A stretch of DNA of 64,000 nt from Paramecium tetraurelia (lineage: Eukaryota; Ciliophora; Oligohymenophorea; Peniculida; Parameciidae), in contig NW_001798993.1 of the NCBI RefSeq assembly GCF_000165425.1, positions 127,064 to 191,063 of the forward strand. The letters are read 5' to 3'. A program made the position numbers and the translations under genes. Positions within the stretch are counted from its first letter, which is position 1. Each line of letters starts with the position of its first letter. Of the stretch, positions 34,687 through 44,672 are shown piece after piece. The notes beneath the pieces are model-generated. The model saw only the letters and a program-made list of their open reading frames with translations, was not told where the DNA came from and made no database searches.

Positions 34687-34748
34687 AAAATTAAAATCAT
34701 ATTCAAAATAATTATATTTTATTTCCAATATAGATATAGATATATATC

Positions 34749-35002
34749 TCATGATCTCTCCTCGAAGATCACACGTGAAGGCTTTGGATTCTATATCCAA
34801 TTATGTCTGTATAAAGTCATTCTCTAATGTCCTGCGATTTAACTAAAATTCCATCTAATCATTACCTCTCTGCAGCAATATACCAAATGGCTGAAACAGC
34901 CAAAATATTCAACTTTCCTATTCTATTTGTCCAATACCATCCTCTTTGTGCGTAGTAAACCACTGCGCTGTTCTAAAATCGTGCAATTAAACTTGAATTC
35001 AT
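34749..35002 (-). CDS. Small hypothetical protein, one hydrophobic segment
   Basis: A 76-aa protein with a 23-nt intron at 34843-34865 (gtaatg..ttttag). The first exon reads ..NSAVVYYAQRGWYWTNRIGKLNILAVSAIWYIAAE, with a hydrophobic centre. The second is basic and aromatic (RMTLYRHNWIQNPKPSRVIF). Spliced length is divisible by three, and the base composition is clearly less AT-rich than the spacer around it, so I think the gene is real. Size, hydrophobic segment and basic tail would suit a small mitochondrial or other membrane-complex subunit; that is inference. Its stop lies 62 bp from the end of the convergent Cys-rich gene. Confidence 0.6.
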
Positions 35003-35558
35003 TATAATTTTATATTAATAATAATAATATTTATTTATTTATCTATTCTCTACATTTTGATCCATTTAATGTTCAATTATCAAAATTTTATTTTCAATAA
35101 TTTTGCATCATTTAATAAGACATACATCATCGAAATTTCATTTTATTTTGTACTCTTTAATTAATAAAATTCTTACTTATTTCATTTATTGATTTTAATT
35201 TAAACAGTGATAAATTTAATTTATAGAATCAATAATTTAATATGATGATTGACAAATTTACTAAGAAAAAATAAGTTTTGTGTTTAAGTTATAAATGGAA
35301 TTAAATTTAAGTCTATCCTATTAATTGTAATTTGAGTATAAAATAAGAATATTACAAATAAAGAAATCTAAAATATTTTAAAAATGCGAAATTTAAGAAA
35401 CAAAATTTAGCGCCATTTTGTTAATATAATTAATTTATCATTGAATTGGCATCGTGTTCAGTTCTGCAATAACAAAATATCATCTTAAATTCATATTTTG
35501 ATATGGAGTTGCTGATTTCTCCAATTTATCAACATAATTATAATTTTTACAATTTTTG

Positions 35559-36300
35559 ATGAAAATCTTAGAGTTTTATCATCAATTTTTGAATCTGATT
35601 ATAATTTCCAGAATTAGACACCAATTAAATTTAAATATATTTAAGAAGCTAAAGTCGGCTTATTTATGTGAGATAAAGATCATTTTCAAAATAGTTGATA
35701 CTCCATAATCCAATTTCAATTTTCAGGTAGAATCAACTATTACTTTAAAAAATATCACAAAATAATTCTAAATATGAACAGCAGCTTGCTCCTAATGTAA
35801 TACAGAATGGAAGGGGAAATTACGAGCAACAAAACATATTTGAATAACCATCTTTCTCTAAATATAAACCAATATTAATATATACTGGTGTCCTTCTTAA
35901 AATAATAAAGGAGTTTACGAAGGCCTCTTGGTTTGATGGTGCTTCCGTTCTTATCTATCGACAATATCAGTCGCCTGTAAACTATATCGCATAATCACTT
36001 AGACCTAACATTACTGATCAGAATAAGTTATTGAGAATTTTATATATGAATAGAAATGACCTATTATGTGTAATTAAAGCAAAAGTGAACCAAAGTAAGG
36101 ACCAAAAAGAAGTTTAAAATACATAATTATGGAAAATATTTGTGTATATTGGAAAAAATCATGAGGTTTTTCATTATTTAAATTTTTTGATGATCTTATT
36201 GGCCAAAGAGTGTTTGAATCTTAAAAGGTTGAGCCTACTCATGGAATCAGACTTAAATTCAAAGACAAAAAGGTTTTAATTTTAAGTTCTATTCATAGGT
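35559..36300 (+). pseudogene. Coding-like remnant with frame changes
   Basis: Three overlapping pieces in different frames look like one old gene. ATG 35559 begins MKILEFYHQF and runs ~70 codons. A second frame (about 35775-36160) reads YKPILIYTGVLLKIIKEFTKASWFDGASVLIYRQ.. in less AT-rich DNA. A third (36165-36300) reads FSLFKFFDDLIGQRVFESQKVEPTHGIRLKFKDKKVLIL. I find no GT..AG introns of normal size that join them. Either a decayed gene, or a real gene damaged by sequence errors. No domain is recognised. Confidence 0.4.
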
Positions 36301-36992
36301 TAGTTAATTAAGACAGTTCTTGGTTCTTCAATAATTTCATCATTCTCTTAGTTTTTATTTAAAATTTTTGTGTCTTATTGATCTGTTTTCATTAGCAAGT
36401 ATAAATTTACAGAAAAAGTTTTCCTTAAATAAATTATTAAAATAATTAATATCATGAATGAGTTATTATCATAAACATATAAAAAATTTTAATCCTGCAA
36501 GTATATTAATTTTAATATTTTCTTCCATGTAGAAATACATAAAATAATATATTTAGAAAAAGTGAAACTTATCTAAAGAATTAGATATTAAATTATTTTC
36601 TCTAAATTTGAATTACACAACCTCGGATTTTCGAAAAGCTGGCTTTAATATTATCTAAATAAATGTTTTTTCCATCTTAAAATGCCTTGTGACTTAAGAA
36701 AATTATTTCGAAAACGTAAGCAATAATATTCATGTCATATTTCATTGAAAATTTAGAAATTTATCATACTATCACCCTTATTCACTTGAGTTTGTTAAAG
36801 GGTGATTATTGGGAGGCCTAAGAGTTCGACTTGATTAAGTATCAATTTTTCATAAGGTCTCAACCATGACTAAGCATTTAATTTAATTATTAATTTTTGT
36901 TGTATATAATTGATGATATTTGAGTTGATAATAATAATATATATTTTTAGGAAATATGACTAGTTACAAAGCGAATATGAAATGATATGAAT
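36301..36992. other. Intergenic, no gene seen
   Basis: Very AT-rich spacer between the remnant and the 3' end of the CNOT11-like gene. Also nothing is seen in 35003-35558. Confidence 0.5.
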
Positions 36993-37791
36993 TCATTATG
37001 TGGCAGGTTCTAGACTTTTGACCAGTTTGAAAAGCTTTGATACTTCACCGACTTTGGAAAATTCAATACAGAATGCTTATAACTAAATGTCATATATTCT
37101 TACATCAGTGAGAATGTCCTTGGTGACAAATGCTTTTTGCTTGAGCATCTACTAGATAAATACAGAAACAAACCTAACCAATTTATTTTGTTATTATTTT
37201 TCCTATAATTCATAATTTTTGAATTACCTTGATGTTATTACAGAAGTCAATGCAATAATTAATATACTGTGTGATGTATTCTTATGGTAATTTGAGTTCC
37301 CCAAATAGTTGGGCGAACAATTCAAGGGTATTCTGTGTAACATCAATTTAGATGAAGACTTCTAAAAATCTAAAATTTTATTTGGTTAATACTCTTCGAA
37401 GCCATCTAGGTTGCATATTTAAATCAATAAAAAATGTGCGATCTCTTTATTCTTTTCAATAATGATGGGTAACCTTTGACAAGTGAATCCGCAATTTTTA
37501 AGCAAATCCTTTTCATTAGAGAGATAATCAAATAATAGCTAAGTGAAGATAGGGATTTTATATACTCTTTATTCTTCATCACTTATTTCAGTTGTACAGG
37601 TTTTTTGGATGATCTCTTTGACTTGACTCAATTTATCTTGGTTAATTTCAAAGAGTATAATTCCATTGGACATTCATCAGAAGAATATTGTCATTCCATG
37701 ATGGATCAGATATCACAATATTGGGAATGGGTCTTAGGTAATCAGTCTGGTATTAAGCAAAATCAATATTAAGAGATTTTATTTTATCCAT
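36993..37791 (-). CDS. CNOT11-like subunit of the CCR4-NOT complex (C-terminal domain only)
   Basis: About 242 aa. Introns: 37370-37392 (23 nt), 37203-37227 (25 nt) and 37083-37103 (21 nt). After splicing it reads VFIQIDVTQNTLELFAQLFGELKLPQEYI..YINYCIDFCNNIK, then QQQNKLVRFVSVFIQQML and [25 protein letters not shown]. This closely follows the C-terminal domain of animal CNOT11 (..[39 protein letters not shown]). CNOT11 docks on CNOT10/CNOT1 in the mRNA deadenylase. The animal N-terminal half is absent. A one-base frame break sits at an AAA/TTT run (37650-37652); without it the protein would begin at MSNGIILFEINQ. It starts 27 bp after the arrestin-like gene's stop. Confidence 0.85.
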
Positions 37792-37818
37792 GTGAGTATA
37801 TGAATTAATAATAAATAA

Positions 37819-39038
37819 TCATGTTGGTACAAATGACTATTGAACAGTTAGATTGGAAAATGCATTGACTGAGACATTCATGATAGGTAAAAAGTTCCAT
37901 CCTTCCAAATTGATTTTCTGAGGTAATTGAGATTCCTGAATATTAATAGGGATTTGGCAGACTACTGGAACTGACAACCAAGTTAAGAAAGCGTCCTATT
38001 GGTGATTAAGATCATTTCAATACAGCAATAGCTTCCATTTACAAAAAGTATTAGTTTCTGATAATATTAGTTTTAATAGTAGCTCTGAGATATTTTGGTA
38101 TTTCTAATAAGGCATTTTGTCTTTCCAATTTTTAACCAGAATTGACTCCCCCTAGATTCTGTTGAAATACTTTCACATTTTCTACTACCCTTTCCATTTC
38201 ATCATCATCAATAAACGTGAGCTTATTGATCAATCTAGCTTCAACTCTACTGATGGATCTTTAAGAACGAGTGTTATCCAATGTATACTCAATTTGCAAT
38301 TGTTCTCCTGGAATGAAATTGTTTTTGTTTATTTTCAATGAAAGTTCTACTGTTCCTCGATTTAAACACAAAAATTAAACTATATTTCCTTCACATTACC
38401 TAAATTGCTCACATTCAGAGGCTGTCCTTCCATTAATAAAGACATCAGCACTTTCCATCATTAAAGTGCTAGCCTCATCGGGTAGATCAACTCTCAAAGT
38501 CACCTTATAACCGCATTTGGCTTATTTCAACCCTATGTCAAAACTGAATTGATACCATCTTCGCTTTTGTACGAAAAACTTGAAGACATGTTATATTGGG
38601 TAGGAACACTAAATTAAAATTTATAATCGCCTGGTTTCACTTATCCAGTGTACAATTCCTGGGTGTAAACAAAGGATTCATGAGTTCCATAATGTCTAAT
38701 CACTCTATACATGATATCACCATTGAGCTCATATTTCTTCTGAGTTTGCTTGGGCTATCTAAATGGAGAATCCAGAGTCACTTAAATTCTTTGAGCTCTC
38801 TCAACCAATTTCTCTGGGATCATTTGAGGATTGCTTTGATCATAAGGTATCTTAAGATACAAATCTATTTAATTACCTACTTTTTGTCAATTATCTTGGA
38901 ATACATTTTGGTTTAAAAAGTCAAAACTATTTAAGCCTTTGGTATTTCCTGTGTTATTCTGATGAAACATTCTCCCCTGATTTGATCTCCTGCCAAAGTA
39001 ACAGGATCAAAAAACTTAAATAAAACATTCCTATTCAT
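37819..39038 (-). CDS. Arrestin-like protein
   Basis: A 380-aa protein. Introns: 38851-38876 (26 nt, ends cttaag), 38533-38555 (23 nt) and 37996-38023 (28 nt). Beta-rich arrestin layout: LAGDQIRGECFI at the start, then QELYTGQVKPGDYKFQFSVPTQYNMSSSFSYK (the 'G.Y.F.F.F.LP..LP.SFE' block), CGYKVTLRVDLP, and in the C-domain LSLKINKNNFIPGEQLQIEYTLDNTRSQRSI. Arrestin-fold proteins link membrane cargo to endocytic or ubiquitin machinery. An in-frame ATG at 39074 would add 12 residues but overlaps the previous gene's stop by 11 bases, so I use the inner Met. Spliced length is divisible by three with either start. Confidence 0.85.
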
Positions 39039-39063
39039 CAAACTAATTAAAGATTTAATTTAA

Positions 39064-40544
39064 TCAATATTCATAGTCAAAATATTCTTTAAGACACTAT
39101 TCAGCTAAGTTGCATATCTTTTCGGCCCCACAAATCTAGATCAAATTCTCAAGTTTCTTCTGAACTCCAGTCTAAGAAAAGTACTAATAAATTTAGGCTT
39201 TATATTAGCTTGATTGTAACTCTTTAATTATTAATCCCAAAGCTAATTGAATAAATAAATAGACTACTTTCTATAGACAATTATACTATTTTGAGATCTA
39301 TGTCATCCAGACCCGAAATTTCATAATCCAACAAGCCAGAATCAAGAATTATCAACAATTAATTCTATGTGCAAACAACTAAAAAGTTCTTAAATGCCTA
39401 ATAGAGTTCCCTTCTGACATCCACAACATCAGTTTCCAAAAGATCAAAAACAGTCTCCAGTATTTTTTGATTCGAAACTATCTAATCCAAAATCAAATGA
39501 GAAGAGGCCATCAAATTATTGAATATCATGCTTCCATAAATCCTGCAATAGGTACGTTAAGTGTTCTTCAGTAACCCATAGAGGACATCCATAATTCCTA
39601 AATCCAACAATTTTGAACACTCATCAAATTCGGATGTGAATGACAAACTCACTAATATAGATAGAGACAATTTAGAGATGTTTTTATCCTTATTATTAAT
39701 TAAGTTCATGATAGATTACATTATCCTCATAGTCAAAATGAATTGAACATTTTAAAGGTTTCTACTCGCATTCTCAATTATCATTAGACCCTTCTCTTTT
39801 ACTAATTAATTTCAAAATATCAATTACAGTTATTATCCGCACTCTCAATCAATTTGGAGGCAATTCTCAAAATAGCAATTACTTAGTTGTCATCATCAAT
39901 ACTCTTTGTTATACTGGCCAGAATTCTAAGTGCTTTATCGTTGTTCCTATTCACCTGTAGTGACTTTAGAACACTCTCAACGATGTCATATTTTGAAAAT
40001 TTAGGGGAATGCAATTCTACTAATTAATTTAAACCTCTTAATCCCTATTAACAAAATTTACACTAATTGATACATTCTCTTTTAATAAACTCTAGTCAGA
40101 GTCTATCCAAGATTTGTAAATCTCACAAACTTAATCGAAATGTTAATTTACATAGACCCTTGACTTTTTCTACTTAACCAATTATCTAAAACAATTTGCT
40201 GCTTTTGTAGCAAACACAGAATACTTTGGATTCGAACCTAAACACATGGAATCAACCAATGTCTTGATTATTCTTAAATGTTCTGCCCATTCACAAAATT
40301 AAGATGGATCATTTATCGCAGTCGATTGAACATCATCTAAAATCGATACCATTATTTAAAATTCTTCATCGTTCAATTCCTCAAATCTCATCAACTTGTC
40401 CACTATATCGATTAATTATTCAATTGGATAATGCTTTACTGGGTTAGTAACTAATCTCTTCAATCTAAACGTCTATTCTAAAGTTCTCTTTCTCAATTCT
40501 GAATGAAAGTTCTCTCTCATATCTCTAAGTCTGTTTGAACTCAT
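39064..40544 (-). CDS. Importin-alpha-like ARM-repeat protein
   Basis: A 467-aa protein. Introns: 40045-40073 (29 nt), 39802-39827 (26 nt) and 39243-39264 (22 nt). The start, MSSNRLRDMRENFHSELRKRTLEQTFRLKRL, is a basic helix like the importin-beta-binding region. About ten ARM-type helical repeats follow (GLRGLNQLVEL, ALRILASITKSI, IYGSMIFNNLMASS, VRRELYQAFKNFL). The end, LENLIQICGAEKICNLAEQCLKEYFDYEY, resembles the last importin-alpha repeat and acidic tail. Known importin-alpha carries NLS cargo into nuclei. The canonical W..N array of ARM repeats is weak here, so cargo binding may differ. Spliced length is divisible by three. The arrestin-like gene starts 25 bp downstream of its stop. Confidence 0.72.
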
Positions 40545-41313
40545 TTTAGAAGAAAATTATTAAAAATTCTAATTTAGAAGGTTCTATAATTTACAATTAA
40601 AATTAAATATATGCTCCTAAATATTTGATATCATTTTAATAACCACTATCTAATTCAACAAATAGAGAAGAAGGAACATTTTAATTGAAATGTAGGAAAG
40701 AAAGATTTTATTTTTAAAAGGTAACTAAAATATATAATCAATATAAGTACTAAAACTAGTTACGATACTAGTTAAAAGTAGAATAATGACATCATTACTA
40801 TCCTTTTTGTTATGAACTCTGAGAAATTAAAACAGTTTCTAAGATATTGTTGGTCAATCAATCAATTATTTTTAGTTATAAGCTAGTCTCAAATTAAGTA
40901 GTATGAGTATTAGTACTAATATTTGAACTAATGACTCGCAAATTATATATAAATGGAGATCAAATTTACCTTATAATAATTTATGTGGCAATCCAGAATT
41001 TAATAAAATTACTAAAATTATAATCATATTACAATGGCTATTTTTTTAAGCTCAAATTAATTGATTAATCTAATTAATTCACAAACCATGATATCAGTTT
41101 AATTTAATAGATAACTATTCATCAAAATTGTATTAATACAAAACTTGAACCAATTTCATAATTCTTTCTGTTATGCTGTATCTGATAATCATGTATCATC
41201 TTTAAGAAATTGTTTTAGTATACTTTAAAAAAAGATACTATGCAAAATGTCGGTTAAATCAAATTATAAACCTGATGTAATACGAAATTTGTTTATTTAA
41301 AATCAATTACTTC
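40545..41313. other. Intergenic, no gene seen
   Basis: About 770 bp of AT-rich spacer between two minus-strand genes. No protein-like frame or RNA gene is recognised. Confidence 0.5.
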
Positions 41314-42053
41314 TCACTTTTACTTCTTATCCGAACCAATTATTGACAATCGTGATTATTATTGTTACTATTACACTTCTATTTTCTCTATCTTTACAAC
41401 TAAATCATTTAAAATTTGCATTATTGTCTATTATTTTTCTAATTCATAGAAGTAAAGATATGTACAATTATAATTTCGCTAGAATGATTTTAGTTACTCA
41501 TCTATCTCATGTTTCAATGTTTCCTAATCCTTTTTAATACTTATTTCCCACTCTTACTTTAATTGATATTAAATAAAATACTCTCATTTATTGGTGCTTC
41601 TGATCTCAATTATTTCAATTAAGCTCTAAATATTGAACAAAAATAAAATTACTAATGCTCTAATAACATATTTATCTAAACTTCGTGCTTATTCAAAGTT
41701 CTTTGTACTTAATCTTCCAATTTCTCTTTATCTACTGCAGAATATGTTCTCTAATGTGTTGACCTTATTGTTTGTCTCAATTTCAAAATCTCATTCTCAA
41801 CTTGATTCTTCATCTATTGTAACTATATTAGTTGACTATACATTAGATATAAAACGCTCTGTCAATTTGGTAATCAATTCCACAAGTAATTTTTGGACTT
41901 AATCAATCAATTACTCCCTTTCTATAACATTCTAAATCTATTCAACCATTTATGACTGCTTATCTCTCTTTCCCAAATACTAACATCCATATAAATGTAT
42001 ACAGAATCTACAGCTACTTATACTTTCTTTTGAAATTCCTTGTCTTCGTTCAT
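41314..42053 (-). CDS. Coiled-coil protein of unknown function
   Basis: A 202-aa protein made of six exons. Introns: 41956-41984 (29 nt, ends gcag), 41823-41841 (19 nt), 41626-41652 (27 nt), 41553-41581 (29 nt, ends gtaag) and 41439-41465 (27 nt). The whole protein is heptad-like coiled coil (VEQIQNVIEREQLIDQVQKL, QVENEILKLRQTI, LNDLVVKIEKIEVQQQQQQ). No domain is recognised. Two of the introns are multiples of three and cannot be proven by frame alone, but removing them gives continuous heptads. Spliced length is divisible by three. Five introns in 740 bp is dense even for this organism. It shares a 33-bp start-to-start spacer with the divergent plus-strand gene. Confidence 0.7.
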
Positions 42054-42086
42054 AAAAATAATATTAATATATTTTAATATTAAAAG
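42054..42086. promoter_or_regulatory. 33-bp spacer between two divergent start codons
   Basis: The ATG at 42053 (minus) and the ATG at 42087 (plus) are separated by 33 bases of A/T only plus a single G near the right edge. Both 5' UTRs and both core promoters must fit in or overlap here. No specific element can be named. Confidence 0.45.
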
Positions 42087-42578
42087 ATGGGAGCCTGTTC
42101 TGGCAAATAACCACCCAAAAAATAAGTTTCTCAACCTAAACCAATTGTGTAAATTCAATCACAAAAGTAAAATTTTCTTGCTATATGGAATGAACTTGAT
42201 TCAAGTCTTAATCTCGTCAATAGAAATGTCGAGAATGAAAAAACTATAGCCAAGCTCAAAACTCTATTTCAAACCAAAGGAACTATAGAAGAAATGATTA
42301 TAAATCAAAGTAAAAGAGGAGGTAGGAATCTCAATTAAGATCCTTTATAAGACACTGCTTTCCAATATAATCTTTTTTTATAAGTAGACAAAATAAATAG
42401 AATTCTTTCCGATTATCTACTTATTGATAGAGCCTTTGAAGATAAAAATAATCAAATTTTAGATACATTGCAACAAATCGTTGATAAAATCGAACAATAT
42501 CGATAATCAATAAAGACTAAGCAAGGAATCTGGAAATAAAACCAAAGTACCAACTTTAGTAATACAAATGTGTATTGA
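42087..42578 (+). CDS. Hypothetical coiled-coil protein with MGACS start (possible N-myristoylation/palmitoylation)
   Basis: A single 163-aa frame without introns, ATG to TGA. The start MGACSGK fits an N-myristoylated Gly2 followed by a palmitoylatable Cys, which would place it on a membrane (inference). The rest is helical and Gln/Lys/Asn-rich (LNLVNRNVENEKTIAKLKTL, ILDTLQQIVDKIEQYRQSIK). No domain is recognised. It is the divergent partner of the coiled-coil gene at 41314-42053, and the two may be co-regulated by the short shared spacer. Confidence 0.68.
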
Positions 42579-43299
42579 ACAACAATATATTTAATTAATT
42601 AATGATAACAATTAGATTTTATAATAATACTTAATATAATACTAAAATTTGAGTAAATAATCTTTCTGGATCTTTGTAAAATATATAGAAATATTTAATA
42701 TGCAAACCTTATATTATGTTTATCTTTCATTATTTGAAATTTAAATCTAACTAAAAATGTCTAACTCAAATAGTAAACTAAAAATATCCAACATATCAAT
42801 ATAAATTTATAATTGTAATTTATTATTTTTATACTTGTCATCAAGTAATTATATAATTATTTTATCGAAATTATGAATATTAATTTATTTGACAAAAAGT
42901 CAGAATACTTAATTAATTTATTTATACCAAGCTAAATAACCTTCATTTTCATCCACACATTTATTAAATAATACTGATCTATGATTAGCACTCTCAAATA
43001 ATTTTGATTGTTAATGAACTCATTAGATTGGATTCATATAAATAAGAAGGGTAAGATTTCTTTATCAATGGATCAAGGATCTGCTAAGAGCTAGAATTGT
43101 TAATTAAAAATATTTTATAAATTTTGAAAAATCATGAACCCATTTGAAATGAAGGATGACTCATTATCTGCACTTAATCAGATATAATATCAAAAAATTA
43201 ATTTATCATCTAATATCAATTTTCATTCATTTATTAATCTTAAAATTTACAATTCTTCAAAATCTAAATATAAATTTTTTATTCATTCATTTTCTTAAA
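42579..43299. other. Intergenic, no gene seen
   Basis: AT-rich spacer. No protein-like frame is recognised in 42579-43299, and none in 43931-44375 either. Confidence 0.45.
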
Positions 43300-43930
43300 T
43301 AATCAATAGTTATATGGAGTATCTGAAATAAAGGTAATAAAAGATCGATTTAAATAAGATGGATAATAATGATTTTCTTCCATTTGTTATTATTAAAGCA
43401 AAGTTACTTTAAAAATCAGTTTTTGAAGAAGTTTAGTCAAATTAATGAGAATTCCTGTTGATGGCCTTTATTTAAATCTAGTTCTGAATTTCCATTAGAA
43501 TTTTGTAATAAACTTCTTTTAATTAAGTTCTACATTAAGTCATCAATTAAAATTACTATACTATTTTCATCTAAAGTTTTTTCGATATTCCAAAATTTTT
43601 AATTGCAGAATTTTGTTATATATAATCATATGCTATCTCCTCTGTTTGGCATAAATAAATTTGATTCCTTTATTCAATATGATTGAATGAGCCCATAAAA
43701 TATTGTAATTATAAGTTTTACAAAAACTCATAATACTTAAATTGCTTCTATATATTCTCTAATTCTCAAAAACTTTTACTCTTTCCAAGTTTGATTTCCT
43801 TTTTTCCTATTTTTTGTAAATCCCAATCTCCAATAATTAATTTATTCTTATTGCTCATATCTTGAAAACAGAAATTTCCCTCATTATAGAGATTTGCTTC
43901 AAATTAATATAATCCTGTTCCAAAAATATT
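43300..43930 (-). pseudogene. Coding-like remnant with internal stop and frame changes
   Basis: On the minus strand one frame reads FGTGLYQFEANLYNEGNFCF..LIIGDWDLQKIGKKEIKLGKSKSF, then meets TGA and continues open (ELENIQKQFKYYEFL..FMGSFNHIEQRNQIYL..). A further piece in another frame follows (IEKTLDENSIVILIDDLMQNLIKRSL). Composition is protein-like, but I cannot splice the pieces into one product. Probably an eroded gene; no family is recognised. Confidence 0.3.
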
Positions 43931-44375
43931 ATTAAAATTAATAATTATATCACAATATTTTATTATTATATATTTCATAATTTTTTTTGAAAGCATTTAA
44001 ACAAATAACTTAAATAACAAAGATATTATTGACATCTCGATCTAAAATCATATGACCAATGCTTGGAAATATATCTGTTGTTGTTTCAAGTGTTCAAACA
44101 CCTAGTGGTATTAAATTCTCTTCATATATTGATATGTTAAATCAACTGGTTTTGGCCAAAGAAAAAGATCAATTACATAATTAAATATAACAGTTTTGTG
44201 AACATCAAAAGTACAAGTTTTATATCATGTATTTAAAGTTACTGAATATTATGCATATGGATAATCCTTGAATTCGAATTATTAATTTAAATCCTTTATT
44301 CAATTCAGCATTTAACTTATAACATATATGGCAGCATTACTTTAATATTTTTTAATAAAATAAATAATAATCTAC

Positions 44376-44672
44376 ATGGGTTGTTCCTAAAGCGTAACAG
44401 CAGATGACAACCAAGCTGTGATTCTTATTAAGCCAAAGACTCTTAAATTTAAGTCTCACAATTCCAATATGGAATCTATTTTAAAGAAAAAGTATACTGA
44501 CGGAAGTGGATAGGCTTTTTACATTATCCCAACCGAAGGAGCCTCTTTCTCAAAAGTTCCAGTCTTAGGTGGGCCAGATTCGAATCAACTTGTATTGAGA
44601 AGACGACAATCCAAGTTATCAAGTAGTCCTACAATTACAGAGAAGGTGCAGACTTAGCCAATGTCTTTCTGA
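44376..44672 (+). CDS. Hypothetical small protein with MGCSQS start (possible dual acylation)
   Basis: A single 98-aa frame without introns. MGCSQS at the start is a classic Gly2/Cys3 myristoyl-palmitoyl context. The rest is basic and Ser/Thr-rich (LKFKSHNSNMESILKKKY, LVLRRRQSKLSSSPTITEK), with no domain. Base composition is richer in G and C than the spacers on both sides, which supports real coding. A membrane-tethered regulatory or adaptor role is only a guess. Confidence 0.65.

Noticed and set aside
36800-36850. Possible tRNA near 'agttcgacttgatt'.
   Set aside because: No matching acceptor or anticodon stems can be drawn around it.
5836-37652. Programmed +1 frameshifting as an established explanation for the frame breaks.
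   Set aside because: Not known in Paramecium, and several breaks lie at homopolymers. Assembly error or pseudogenisation is simpler until reads are checked; kept only as a question in the findings.
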